In this document: positions 22,577-35,075 of the stretch, in pieces
How the letters are laid out: every line of letters starts with the position of its first letter
How positions within the stretch are numbered: the first letter of the stretch is position 1
Assembly: GCF_002575655.3 (NCBI RefSeq)
Contig: NC_053036.3
Coordinates: 194,154,788 to 194,218,787 of the forward strand
DNA: 64,000 nt
Direction: 5' to 3'
Source of the DNA: Aegilops tauschii subsp. strangulata
Taxonomy: Eukaryota > Streptophyta > Magnoliopsida > Poales > Poaceae
Program-made: the position numbers and the translations under genes
The notes under the pieces: model-generated
What the model was told of the DNA's origin: nothing
The model's input: only the letters and a program-made list of their open reading frames with translations
Databases searched by the model: none

Positions 22577-24150
22577 TGCTACCTCTTGAGCACTGCGTTG
22601 GTTTTCCCTTGAAGAGGAAAGGGTGATGCAGTAAAGTAGCGTAAGTATTTCCCTCAGTTTTTTAGAACCAAGGTATCAATCCAGTCGAAGGCCACGCTCA
22701 AGTCCCTCGCACCTACACAAACAAATAAAAACCTCGCAACCAACGCAATAAAGGGGTTGTCAATCCCTTCACGGTCACTTACGAAAGTGAGATCTGATAG
22801 ATATGATAAGATAATATTTTTGGTATTTTTATAATAAAGATGCAAAGTAAAATAAAAGGAAATAAAAATAGCTAAGTGTTGGAAGATTAATATGATGGAA
22901 AATAGACCCGGGGGCCATAGGTTTCACTAGTGGCTTCTCTCAAGAGCATAAGTATTACAGTGGGTGAACAAATTACTGTTGAGCAATTGATAGAATTGAG
23001 CATAGTTATGAGAATATCTAGGTATGATCATGTATATAGGCATCACGTCCACGACAAGTAGACCGACTCCTGCCTGCATCTACTACTATTACTCCACACA
23101 TTGACCGCTATCCAGCATGCATCTAGAGTATTAAGTTCAAAAGAACAGAGTAACGCTTTAAGTAAGATGACATGATATAGAGGGATAAACTCATGCAATA
23201 TGATATAAACCCCATCTTGTTATCCTCGATGGCAACAATACAATACGTGCCTTGCTGCCCCTACTGTCACTGGGAAAGGACACCGCAAGATTGAACCCAA
23301 AGCTAAGCACTTCTCCCATGGCAAAAAAGATCAATCTAGTAGGCCAAACCAAATTGATAATTCGAGAAGACTTGCAAAGATAACCAATCATACATAAAAG
23401 AATTCAGAGGAGATTCAGATATTGTTCATAAATAAACTTGATCATAAACCCACAATTCATCGGTCTCAACAAACACACCGCAAAAGAAGATTACATCGAA
23501 TAGATCTCCACAAGAGAGGGGGAGAACTTTGTATTGAGATCCAAAAAGAGAGAAGAAGCCATCTAGCTAATAACTATGGACCCGAAGGTCTGAGGTAAAC
23601 TACTCACACATCATCGGAGAGGCTATGGTGTTGATGTAGAAGCCCTCCGTGATCAATGCCCCGTCCGGCAGGACGCCGGAAAAGGCCCCAAGATGGGATC
23701 TCATGGGTACAGAAGGTTGCGGCGGTGGAATTAGGTTTTCGTGGATGCCTCTGTTGGTTTGCGGGTACGTAGGTATATATAGGAGGAAGAAGTACGTCGG
23801 TGGAGCAACGTGGGCCCCACGATGGTGGAGGGCGCGCCTAGGGGGGTAGGCGCGCCCCCCTACCTCGTGCCCTCCTGGTTGCTTTCTTGACGTAGGGTCC
23901 AAGTCCTCTGGATCATGTTTGTTCCGAAAATCATGTTCCCGGAGGTTTCATTCCGTTTGGACTTCGTTTGATATTCTTTTTCTACGAAACTCTAAAATAG
24001 GAAAAAACAGCAATTTGGGCTGGGCCTCCGGTTAATAGGTTAGTCCCAAAAATAATATAAAAGTGTATAACAAAGCCCATTAATCATCCAAAACAGAATA
24101 TAATATAGCATGAAGCAATCAAAAATTATAGATACGTTGGAGACATATCA
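22577..24150 (-). repeat. 5' LTR of element B
   Basis: 1,574 bp, same length as the left LTR. The minus-strand start is TGATATGTCTCC. TATATATA lies at 23774..23781. Confidence 0.92.
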
Positions 24151-24887
24151 GTATTCTGCACATGCAAAACTGGCTTGCACCCGTCGTATGTGAACGTAGA
24201 GCTTATCATACCTGATCATCACGTGGTGTCTCGGCATGACGAACTGTAGCAACGGTGCTTACTCAGGGAGAACACTTATACCTTGAAATTTAGTGAGGGA
24301 TCATCTTATAATGCTACCGCCGTACTAAGCAAAATAGATGAATAAAGGATAAACATCACATGCAATCAAAATATGTGACATGATATGGCCATCATCATCT
24401 TGTGCCTTTGATCTCCATCTCCAAAGCACCGTCATGATCTCCATCGTCACCGGCTTGACACCTTGATCTCCATCGTAGCATCGTTGTCGTCTCACCAACT
24501 ATTGCTTCTACGACTATCGTTGCCGCTTAGTGATAAAGTAAAGCAATTACATGGTGATTGCATTTCATACAATAAAGCGACAACCATAATGCTCCTGCCA
24601 GTTGTCAATAACTTCTACAAAACATGATCATCTCATACAACAATTTATATCTCATCACGTCTTGACCATATCACATCACAACATGCCCTGCAAAAACAAG
24701 TTAGACGTCCTCTACTTTGTTGTTGCAAGTTTTACGTGGCTGCTACGGGCTTCTAGCAAGAATAGTTCTTACCTACGCATCAAAACCACAACGATTTTCC
24801 ATCAAGTGTGTTGTTTTAACCTTCAACAAGGACCGGCCGTAGTCAAACTCGATTCAACTAAAGTTGGAGAAACAGACACCCGCCAGC
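24151..24887 (-). other. Untranslated leader of element G, distal part
   Basis: 24151..24155 is the TSD copy from element B. 24156..24887 continues the G leader between gag (16850) and the PBS. It ends at 24887, where element D interrupts it (TSD CCAGC, 24883..24887). No ORF of note. Long leaders are usual in BARE-1-type elements. Confidence 0.75.
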
Positions 24888-26390
24888 TGATACGTCCATT
24901 TTGCATCATGCTTTTATATCGATATTTATTGCATTATGGGCTGTTATTACACATTATGTCACAATACTTATGTCTATCCTCTCTTATTTTACAAGGTTTA
25001 CATAAGGAGGGAGAATGCCGGCAGCTGGAATTCTGGGTTGGAAAAGGAGCAAATATTAGAGACCTATTCTGCACAACTCCAAAAGTCCTGAAACTCCACG
25101 AAAGTTATTTTTGGAAATAATAAAAAATATTGAGCGGAAGAAATATGTCAGGGGGGCCACCACCTGTCCACGAGGGTGGGGGCGCGCCCTACCCCCTGGG
25201 CGCGCCCCCTGCCTCGTGGGCCCCCTGTTGGCCCTTCGGTGGCCATCTTCTGCTATATGAAGTCTTTCGTCCGAAGAAAAATCATAAGCATGCTTCCGGG
25301 ACGAGACTCCGCCGCCACAAGGCGGAACCAATCTAGGGCTCCGGCAGAGCTATTCTGCCGGGGACACTTCCCTCCGGGAGGGGGAAATCATCGCCATCGT
25401 CATCACCAACACTCCTCTCATCGGGAGAGGGCAATCTCCATCAACATCTTCACCAGCACCATCTCCTCTCAAACCCTAGTTCATCTCTTGTATCCAATTC
25501 TTGTCTCCAAGTCTGGGATTGGTACCTGTAGGTTGCTAGTAGTGTTGAGTACTCCTTGTAGTTGATGCTAGTTTTTGGTGGAAGATCATATGTTCAGATC
25601 CTTTATTCATATTAATACCCCTCTGCTTATGAACATGAATATGCTTTGTGAGTAGTTACGTTTGTTCCAGAGGACATGGGAGAAGTCTTGTTATTAGTAG
25701 TCATGTGAATTTGGTATTCGTTCGATATTTTGATGAGATGTATGTTGTCTATCCTCTAGTGGTGTTATGTGAACGTCGACTACATGACACTTCACCATTA
25801 TTTGGGCCTAGAGGAAGGCATTGGGAAGTAATAAGTAGATGATGGGTTGCTAGAGTGACAGAAGCTTAAACCCTAGTTTATGCGTTGCTTCATAAGGGGC
25901 TGATTTGGATCCATATGTTTCATGCTATGGTTAGGTTTACCTTAATACTTTTGTTGTAGTTGCGGATGCTTGCAATAGAGGTTAATCATAAGTGGGATGC
26001 TTGTTCAAGTAAGAACAGCACCCAAGCACCGGTCCACCCACATATCAAATTACCAAAGTACCGAACGCGAATCATATGAACGTGATGAAAACTAGCTTGA
26101 CGATAATTCCCATGTGTCCTCGGGAGCGCTTTTCTCTATATAAGAGTTTGTCCAGGCTTGTCCTTTGCTACAAAAAGGATTGGGCCACCTTGCTGCACTT
26201 TATTTACTTTTGTTGCTTGTTGCTCGTTACAACTTATCTTATCACAAAACTATCTGTTACCTACAATTTCAGTGCTTGCAGAAAATACCTTGCTGAAAAC
26301 CGCTTATCATTTCCTTCTGCTCCTCGTTGGGTTCGACACTCTTACTTATCGAAAGGACTACGATAGATACCCTATACTTGTGGGTCATCA
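24888..26390 (+). repeat. 5' LTR of element D
   Basis: 1,503 bp, TGATACGTCC...GGGTCATCA. TATATAAG at 26137..26144 is the promoter candidate. It differs from the 3' LTR by roughly 40 to 45 substitutions plus a few indels by eye. Confidence 0.92.
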
Positions 26391-26401
26391 AGACTCTTTT
26401 C

Positions 26402-26419
26402 TGGCGCCGTTGCCGGGGA
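26402..26419 (+). other. Primer binding site of element D
   Basis: TGGCGCCGTTGCCGGGGA begins 11 nt after the LTR end and is complementary to the 3' end of plant tRNA-Asp. The same 18-mer occurs in element C (42586..42603). Confidence 0.85.
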
Positions 26420-26495
26420 GTGAAGCGCCTTTGGTAGGTGGAATTTGGTAAGGAAAATTTATATAGTGTGCTAAAATTTACTGTCACTTGTTACT

Positions 26496-27652
26496 ATGGA
26501 AAGTAATCCTCTGAGGGGCTTTTCGGGGTATCTTCACCCCGACCAGTAGAGCAAAGAGTTGCTCCTCAACCTACTGAACCTACTGAAGATGAAAATGTTT
26601 ACTTTGAAATTCCTTCGGGTATGTTAGAAAAACTGCTAGCTAATCCTTTTGCAGGAGATGGAACAAAGCATCCTGATGAGCACCTAATATATGTGGATGA
26701 AGTTTGTGGATTATTTAAGCCTGCAGGTGTGCCCGGTGATGTTATTAAGAAGAAGGTCTTCCCTTTATCTTTGAAGGGAGATGCATTGACTTGGTATATG
26801 CTATGTGATGATACGGGGTCATGGAACTACAAACAATTGAAATTGGAATTTCATCAGAAGTTTTATCCTACGCATCTTGTTCATCGTGATCGAAATTATA
26901 TATATAATTTTTGGCCTCGTGAAGGAGAAAGCATCGCTCAAGCTTGGGGGAGGCTTAAATCAATGTTATATTCATGCCCCAATCATGAGTTCCCAAGAGA
27001 AATAATTATTCAAAGTTTTTATGCTCGGCTTTCTGATAACAATCGCACCATGCTCGATACTTCTTGTGTTGGCTCTTTTATGATGAAGACTATTGAATTC
27101 AAATGGGATTTATTGGAATGAATTAAACGCAACTCTGAAGATTGGGATCTCGACGAAGGTAAGGAGTCAGGTATGACACCTAACTTTGATTGTGTTAAAT
27201 CTTTTATGGATACCTATGTTTTCCGTAAGTTTAGCACTAAATATGGACTTGACTCTGAGATAGTAGCTTCTTTTTGTGAATCTTTTGCTGCTCATATTGA
27301 TCTCCCCAAGGAGAAGTGGTTTAAATATCATCCTCCCATAGAAGTAAAAGTAGCTGCACCTATTAAAGTTGAAGAAAAGACTGTCACTTATAATGATCCT
27401 ATTGTTCCTACTTCTTATGTTGAGAAACCACCCTTCCCTGTTAGGATAAAGGATCATGCTAAAGCTTCAACTGTGGTTCGTAAAAGTAATATTAGAACTT
27501 ATACACCTCCTGAGCAAATTAAAGTTGAACCTAATATTGCTATTGTTAAAGATCTCTTGTCTGATAATATTGATGGGCATGTTATTATTTCTGTGAGGAA
27601 ACTGCTAGAATTGCCAAACATTGTGCTAAAGATAAACATAGACCTGTGGTAG
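26496..27652 (+). pseudogene. Gag of element D, broken
   Basis: ATG 26496 is the likely start but its frame closes within 60 nt. The main Gag frame is open from about 26540. The Retrotrans_gag core is recognisable around WYMLCDDTGSWNYKQLKLEF and FYPTHL. TGA at 27119-27121 interrupts it, and the same frame continues from 27173 to TAG 27650-27652. A second frameshift near 27600 separates Gag from the protease. In Athila elements gag and pol form one polyprotein, so these are losses rather than gene boundaries. Confidence 0.8.
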
Positions 27653-30600
27653 GCATGCCTGTTATTTCTGTTAAAATAGGAGATCATTGTTATCATGGCT
27701 TATGCTATATGGGCGCTAGTGCTAGTGCAATACCTTTTGACTTATACAAAGAAATTATGCATGATATTGCACCTGCTGAGATAGAAGATATTGATGTCAC
27801 AATTAAACTTGCCAATAGAGATACTATTTCACCAATGGGAATTGTTAGAGATGTTGAAGTCTTGTGTGGGAAAACTAAATATCCTGTTGATTTTCTTGTT
27901 CTTGGCTCCCCACAAGATAGCTTTTGTCCCATTATATTTGGTAGACCCTTCTTGAACACAGTTAATGCTAGGATAGACTGCGAAAAGGATGTTGTTACTA
28001 TTGGTCTAGGTGATATGTCTCATGAGTTCAACTTTTCTAAATTTCGTAGACAACACCGTGAAGAGGAATTACCTAGTAAGGATGAAATTATTGGTCTTGC
28101 TTCTATCGTCGTACCTCCTAGTGATCCTTTAGAACAATATTTGCTAGACCATGAAAATGATATGTTTATGAATGAAAGAAGGGAAATAGATGAAGTATTC
28201 TTTAAACAGGAACCCATCCTGAAACACAATTTGCCTGTTGAAATCCTAGGGGATCCTCCTCCACCCAAGGGTGATCCCGTGTTTGAGCTCAAACCTTTAC
28301 CTGATACTCTTAAATATGGTTATCTTGATGAGAAAAAGATATATCCTGTTATTATTAGTGCTAACCTTTCAAAGCATGAAGAAGAGAGATTATTGAAAAC
28401 TCTGAGGAAGCACCGCGCTGCTATTGGATATACTCTTGATGATCTTAAGGGCATTAGTCCCACTCTATGCCAACATAAAATAAATTTGGAGAAAGATGCC
28501 AAACCAGTTCGTGATCATCAACGACGGCTGAATCCTAAGATGAAAGAAGTGGTAAGAAAGGAAATACTAAAGCTTCTTGAGGCAGGTATTATTTATACCG
28601 TTGCTGATAGTCAGTGGGTAAGTCCTGTCCATTGCGTCCCTAAGAAGGGAGGTATTACTGTCGTTCCTAATGATAAAGATGAATTGATCCCGCAAAGAAT
28701 TATTACAGGTTATAGGATTGTAATTGATTTTCGCAAATTAAATAAAGCTACTAAAAAGGATCATTACCCCTTACCTTTTATTGATCAAATGCTAGAAAGA
28801 TTATCCAAACATACACATTTTTGCTTTCTAGATGGTTATTCTGGTTTCTCTCAAATACCTGTGTTAGCCGATGATCAATCAAAGACCACTTTTACTTGCC
28901 CTTTGGGTACTTTTGCTTATAGGCATATGCCTTTTGGTTTATGTAATGCACCTGCTACCTTTCAAAGATGCATGATGGCTATATTCTCTGAGTTTTGTGA
29001 AAATATTTGTGAGGTTTTCATGGACGATTTCTCCGTTTATGGATCCTCTTTTGATGATTGCTTGAGCAACCTTGATCGAGTTTTGCAGAGATGTGAAGAA
29101 ACTAATCTTGTCTTAAATTGGGAAAAGTGCCACTTTATGGTTAATGAAGGTATTGTCTTGGGGCATAAAGTTTCTGAAAGAGGTATTGAGGTTGATAAAG
29201 CCAAGGTTGATGCTATTGAAAAGATGCCATGTCCCAAGGACATCAAAGGTATAAGAAGTTTCCTTGGTCACGCCGGTTTTTATAGGAGGTTCATTAAGGA
29301 CTTCTCAAAAATTTCTCGGCCTCTGACTAATTTATTACAAAAAGATATACCATTTGTCTTCGATGATGATTGTGTAGAAGCATTTGAAATACTTAAGAAA
29401 GCATTGATTTCTGCACCCATCGTTTAGCCACCTGATTGGAATTTACCCTTTGAAATTATGTGTGATGCTAGTGATTATGCTGTAGGTGCTGTTCTAGGGC
29501 AAAGAGTTGATAAGAAATTAGATGTTATTCAATATGCTAGTAAAACTCTAGACAATGCTTAGAGAAATTATGCTACTACTGAAAAAGAATTCTTAGCAGT
29601 TGTATTTGCTTGTGATAAGTTCAGATCTTATATTGTCGATTCTAAAGTAACTATTCACACGGATCATGCTGCTATTAAATATCTTATGGAAAATAAAGAT
29701 GCTAAACCTAGACTTATTAGATGGGTTCTCTTGCTACAAGAATTTGATTTGCATATTGTTGATAGAAAGGGAGCTGAGAACCCCGTTGCAGACAACTTGT
29801 CTAGGTTAGAAAATGTTCTTGATGACCCACTACCTATTGATGATAGCTTTCCGGATGAGCAATTAAATGACATAAATGCTTCTCGTACTGCTCCATGGTA
29901 TGCTAATTATGCTAATTACATCGTTGCTAAATTTATACCACCTAGTTTCACATACCAGCAAAAGAAAAAGTTTTTCTATGATTTGAGACATTGCTTTTGG
30001 GATGACCCACATCTTTATAAAGAAGGAGTAGATGGTGTTATTAGACGTTGTGTACCTGAGCATGAACAGGAACAGATCCTATGCAAGTGTCACTCCGAAG
30101 CTTATGGAGGACACCACGCTGGAGATAGAACTGCACATAAGATATTGCAATCCGGTTTTTATTGGCCTACTCTCTTCAAGGATGCCCGTAAGTTTCTCTT
30201 ATCTTGTGATGAATGTCAAAGAATTGGTAATATTAGTAGACGTCAAGAAATGCCTATGAACTATTCACTTGTTATTGAACCATTTGATGTTTGGGGCTTT
30301 GATTATATGGGACTTTTTCCTGCCTCTAATGGATACACACATATTTTAGTTGCTGTTGATTACGTTACTAAATGGGTAGAAGCTATTCCAACTAGTAGTG
30401 CTGATCATAACACTTCTATTAAAATGCTTAAAGAAGTTATTTTTCCGAGGTTTGGAGTCCCTAGATATTTAATGACTGATGGTGGTTCACATTTTATTCA
30501 TGGTGCTTTCCGTAAAATGCTTGCTAAGTATGATGTTAATCATAGAATTGCATCTCCTTATCACCCACAGTCTAGTGGTCAAGTAGAATTGAGTAATAGA

Positions 30601-31233
30601 GAGCTCAAATTAATTTTGCAAAAGACTGTCAATAGATCTAGAAAGAATTGGTCCAAGAAGCTTGATGATGCATTATGGGCCTATAGAACTACATATAAAA
30701 ATCCTATGGGTATGTCTCCGTATAAAATGGTTTATGGAAAAGCATGTCACTTACCTCTCGAACTAGAACATAAGGCTTATTGGGCTATTAAAGAGCTCAA
30801 TTATGATTTCAAACTTGCCGGTGAGAAGAGGTTATTTGACATTATCTCACTTGATGAATGGAGAACCCAAGCCTACGAGAATGCCAAGTTGTTTAAAGAA
30901 AAAGTTAAAAGATGGCATGACAAAAGAATATAAAAGCGTGAGTTTAATGTAGGTGATTATGTATTGCTATACAACTCTCGTTTAAGATTTTTTGCAGGAA
31001 AACTTCTCTCTAAATGGGAAGGTCCTTACGTTATCGAGGAGGTCTATCGTTCCGGTGCCATAAAACTCAACAACTTCGAAGGCACAAATCCGAAGGTGGT
31101 GAACGGTCAAAGAATTAAACATTATATCTCAGGTAATCCTATAAATGTTGAAACCAATGTTATTGAAACCGTAACCCCGGAGGAATACATAAGGGACACT
31201 TTCCGGAACGTTTCAGACTCCGAAAAGGAATAG
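27646..31233 (+). pseudogene. Pol polyprotein of element D (PR-RT-RH-IN), broken
   Basis: One frame spans the whole region with nonsense codons at 29428 (TAG), about 29560 (TAG) and 30931 (TAA). The retropepsin region is at the start; its CYMGAS lacks the catalytic aspartate. RT carries FMDDFSVYG with the aspartate pair, then GIEVDKAKVDAI and FYRRFIKDFS. RNase H has CDASDYAVGAVLG and HTDHAA. Integrase has the HHCC site ([14 protein letters not shown]), the catalytic aspartate in TDGGSHF and glutamate in GQVELSNRE, and a C-terminal region ending near 31233 (VSDSEKE). Roles: polyprotein cleavage, cDNA synthesis and insertion. Not functional here. Confidence 0.88.
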
Positions 31234-31558
31234 GTATGTGGTACGGTAAGTAAACCGACTCCAAAACAGTTCTAAAGGCAATTTTTCTCCGTTTTGGAAT
31301 ATTTAGAAAAATAGAAAAATAAGAAGCAGTCCGGGAAGGACACGAGGCCTCCACGAGGGTGGAGGGGGCGCCCTACTCCCCTGGGCGCCCCCCTACCTCG
31401 TGGGCACCTCGTGCGCTCTCCGGACTCCGTTTTCTTGCACTATACGTATTTTGGTCGGTAAAAATTCATTATATAATCTCCCGAAGGTTTTGACTCCTGT
31501 ATCACGCAAATATCCTCTGTTCTTGTTTCGAGCTGTTGCTGCTGCAGATTAGAGCAAG

Positions 31559-32011
31559 ATGTCTTCTCAAGAGTCAGTCGGGGAGAGCCAGGTGTCTCAT
31601 CCGGCATCGAGACCAAGGACAAATAGCAATGCTGACCACTTTGGGCCAGCAACGGAGGAAGAGATGGAGGCTGATTTGATGAGGATAGATGCCATGGAGG
31701 ATCAAGAAGTCACTTCTTGCTTCCGAGCTAGGTTCATGATGGGGGAACTACAGAGCTCAGCTATTCCAAACTCGGTTATCCCTTCCAATGTTAGATTTCT
31801 TTCTTATGAAAATATGAAGAAGAGTGTCACTTGTTCTCCCGCAGCTATGCAACACCCTTGGGTGCAAGGAGCTTTAGCCGTTACACGGAAGCTTTATAAG
31901 GAGATAATGGATCTCAAGCAGCAACTCAATAAGCTCAAGGAAGAGAATCGTATCCTGAGGGGCATTATCGTCAAGAATATCACATCACCATCCCCGAAGA
32001 AGGAGACATAA
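31559..32011 (+). CDS. Small extra ORF downstream of pol in element D, coiled-coil
   Basis: 150 codons, uninterrupted while all other D genes are broken. It starts with MSSQESVGESQ, a polar Ser/Glu-rich N-terminus. Residues about 115-140 (LYKEIMDLKQQLNKLKEENR) have heptad-spaced leucines typical of a coiled coil. There is no signal peptide and no transmembrane stretch, so it does not look like the env-like ORF reported for some Athila elements. Position after integrase matches the extra ORF of Athila-type elements. The TATA-less upstream region suggests translation from a spliced or subgenomic RNA, which is inference. Function unknown. Confidence 0.6.
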   Translation: MSSQESVGESQVSHPASRPRTNSNADHFGPATEEEMEADLMRIDAMEDQEVTSCFRARFMMGELQSSAIPNSVIPSNVRFLSYENMKKSVTCSPAAMQHPWVQGALAVTRKLYKEIMDLKQQLNKLKEENRILRGIIVKNITSPSPKKET

Positions 32012-33573
32012 TCACATGGGTATGGGCACTCCCTTGGCAACTGCCAAGCTTGGGGGAGATGCCCCGGTATCGTATCACCATCACACTCCTATCTTTACCA
32101 TTTTCTTAGTTCGATCCTATTAGTAGTATCTTGATCTAGTAGAATAAAGTTTTGGTATGATCTAGTTTTGAGTTTTGCTTTATGATCCCTCTTTGTAATC
32201 GAGTCCGTGAGCTATATAATGAAGATTAGTGTTGAGTCAAGGGCTTGATTATTTTGCTATGATCTTGAGTGAATAAAAGAAAAGAGAAAAAGAATAAAAA
32301 GAAATAAAAGAGATCATATTGATCTTATTGAGAGTGATGACTTCACATAGAAAGAGTATGATGATTAAAAATTGTTGGGAGTTGACAAACATAGCTTTGG
32401 TCATCGTTGCAATTAATAGGAAGTAATAAAGAAAGAGGGATTTCACATATAAATATACTATCTTGGACATCTTTTATGATTGGGAGCACTCATTAAAATA
32501 TGACATGCTAAAGAGTTGATGTTGGACAAGGAAGACAACATAATGGGTTATGTTTTCTTATATCTGAGATAAAGTATATTGTCATGAATCATCCAACATG
32601 TTGAGCTTGCCTTTCCCCCTCATGCTAGCCAAATTCTTTGCACCAAGTAGAGATACTACTTGTGCTTCCAAAAATCCTTAAACTAGTTTTGCCATGAGAG
32701 TCCACCATATCTACCTATGGATTGAGTAAGATCCTTCAAGTAAGTTGTCATCGGTGCAAGCAATAAAAATTGCTCTCTAAATATGTATGATTGATTGGTG
32801 TGGACGAGATAAGATTTATACGATCTAGTGATGTGGAAGAAATAAAAGCAACGGACTGCATAATAAAGGTTCATATCACAAGTGGCAATATAAAGTGACG
32901 TTCTTTCGCATTAAGATTTTGTGCATCTAACCCTGAAAGCGCATGGCAACCTCTGCTTCCCTCTGCGAAGGGCCTATCTTTTGTTATTATCTCCTACCTT
33001 ATGCAAGAGTCATGGTGATCTTCATCTTTCCTTTTTACATTTTATCCTTTGGCAAGCACGGTATGTTGGAAAGATCCTGATATATATATCTAATTGGATG
33101 TAAGTTAGCATGAGTTATTATTGTTGACATTACCCTTGAGGTAAAAGGTTGGGAGGCGAAACTATAAGCCCCTATCTTTCTCTCTGTCCGGTTAAAACTC
33201 CGTAACCACAAGTATTGCGTGAGTGTTAGCAATTATGAAAGACTAAATGATAGTTGAGTATGTGGACTTGCTAGAAAGCTCTGACATAGACTCTTCCTGA
33301 TGTTATGATAAATTGCAATTGCTTCAATGACTGAGATTATAGTTTGTTAGTTCTCAATAAAGTTTCTGATTCATACTTTGCGTTGTGAATAGATTATTAC
33401 TTGAGCATAAGAAATCATATGACAATATCCATATATGTTGCTGTTATGAGAATAATCATGATGCCCTCATGTCTGTATTTTATTTTATCGACACCTCTAC
33501 CTCTAAAAATGTGGACATATTTATCGTTATCGGCTTCCGCTTGAGGACAAGCAAGGTCTAAGCTTGGGGGAGT
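32012..33573 (+). other. 3' noncoding region and polypurine tract of element D
   Basis: No gene seen. A hairpin CTTGGC/GCCAAG with loop AACT (32033..32048) stands 22 nt after the extra ORF and runs into AAGCTTGGGGGAG (32046..32058). The identical 13-mer is the terminal purine tract at 33560..33572, one base before the 3' LTR. Confidence 0.75.
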
Positions 33574-35075
33574 TGATACGTCCATTTTGCATCATGCTTT
33601 TATATCGATATTTATTGCATTATGGGCTGTTATTACACATTATGTCACAATACTTATGTCTATTCTCTCTTATTTTACAAGGTCTACATAAGGAGGGAGA
33701 ATGCCGGCAGCTGGAATTCTGGGCTGGAAAAGGAGCAAATATTAGGGAGCTATTCTGCACAACTCCAAAATTCCTGAAACTCCACGAAAGTTATTTTTGG
33801 AAATAATAAAAAATACTGAGCGGAAGAAATACGTCAGGGGGGCACCACCTGTCCACGAGGGTGGGGGGTGCGCCCCCTGCCTTGTGGGCCCCCTATTGGC
33901 CCTCCGGTGGCCATCTTCTGCTATATGAAGTCTTTCGTCCGAAGAAAAAACATAAGCAAGCTTTCGGGACGAGACTCCGCCACCATGAGGCGGAACCTTG
34001 GCGGAACCAATCTAGGGCTCCGGCAGAGCTGTTCTGCCGGGGACACTTCCCTCCGGGAGGGGGAAATCATCGCCATCGTCATCACCAACGCTCCTCTCAT
34101 CAGGAGAGGGCAATCTCCATCAACATCTTCACCAGCACCATCTCCTCTCAAACCCTAGTTCATCTCTTGTATCCAATTCTTGTCTCCAAGTCTGGGATTG
34201 GTACCTGTAGGTTGCTAGTAGTGTTGATTACTCCTTGTAGTTGATGCTAGTTGGTTTATTTGGTGGAAGATCATATGTTCAGATCCTTTATGCATATTAA
34301 TACCCCTCTGATTATGAACATGAATATGCTTTATGAGTAGTTACGTTTGTTCCTGAGGACATGGGAGAAGTCTTGCTATTAGTAGTCATGTGAATTTGGT
34401 ATTCTTTCGATATTTTGATGAGATGTATGTTGTCTATCCTCTAGTGGTGTTATGTGAACGTCGACTACATGACACTTCGCCATTATTTGGGCCTAGAGGA
34501 AGGCATTGGGAAGTAATAAGTAGATGATGGGTTGCTAGAGTGACAGAAGCTTAAACCCTAGTTTATGCGTTGCTTCGTAAGGGGCTGATTTGGATCCATA
34601 TGTTTCATGCTATGGTTAGGTTTACCTTAATACTTTTGTTGTAGTTGCAGATGCTTGCAATAGAGGTTAATCATAAGTGGGATGCTTGTTCAAGTAAGAA
34701 CAGCACCCAAGCACCGGTCCACCCACATATCAAATTATCAAAGTACCGAACGTGAATCATATGAACGTGATGAAAACTAGCTTGACGATAATTCCCATGT
34801 GTCCTCGGGAGCGCTTTTCTCTATATAAGAGTTTGTCCAGGCTTGTCCTTTTCTACAAAAAGGATTGGGCCACCTTGCTGCACTTTATTTACTTTTGTTG
34901 CTTGTTGCTCATTACAAATTATCTTATCACAAAACTATTTGTTACCTACAATTTCAGTGCTTGCAGAAAATACCTTGCTGAAAACCGCTTATCATTTCCT
35001 TCTGCTCCTCATTGGGTTCGACACTCTTACTTATCGAAAGGACTACGATAGATCCCCTATACTTGTGGGTCATCA
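33574..35075 (+). repeat. 3' LTR of element D
   Basis: 1,502 bp ending GGGTCATCA. TATATAAG at 34822..34829. Compared with the 5' LTR it has an 18-bp shorter GC-rich stretch near 33870 and an extra GGCGGAACC-type repeat near 34000. Confidence 0.92.

Larger units (their letters stand above)
17154..24150 (-). mobile_element. Element B: complete non-autonomous Gypsy LTR retrotransposon
   Basis: 6,997 bp with TSD GTATT (17149..17153 and 24151..24155), two LTRs of 1,574 bp each, a primer binding site (22565 to 22548, tRNA-Asp type with one mismatch) and a purine tract (18742 to 18729). It is inserted in the untranslated leader of element G. The interior is only 3.85 kb, with a broken short ORF related to that of element A and no enzymes. 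Movement would have needed proteins from a related autonomous Gypsy element; element D has the same PBS type but different LTRs. Confidence 0.93.
24888..35075 (+). mobile_element. Element D: complete Athila-lineage Gypsy retrotransposon
   Basis: 10,188 bp with TSD CCAGC on both sides (24883..24887 and 35076..35080). LTRs are 1,503 and 1,502 bp. Order: LTR, tRNA-Asp-type PBS, gag, protease, RT, RNase H, integrase, a small extra ORF, a long 3' noncoding region, purine tract, LTR. RT-before-integrase order marks Gypsy, and the RT and integrase text ([18 protein letters not shown]) is Athila-like. It is inserted in the leader of element G. The coding region carries two frameshifts, four nonsense codons and a changed protease active site, so it is structurally complete but inactive. 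WHAM, Sabrina or Fatima are candidate family names. Confidence 0.92.

Noticed and set aside
24888..35075. Assigning element D, A, B or C to one named Triticeae family
   Set aside because: LTR starts of Sabrina, WHAM, Fatima and related families are similar and I could not search a TE database, so only the lineage is given.
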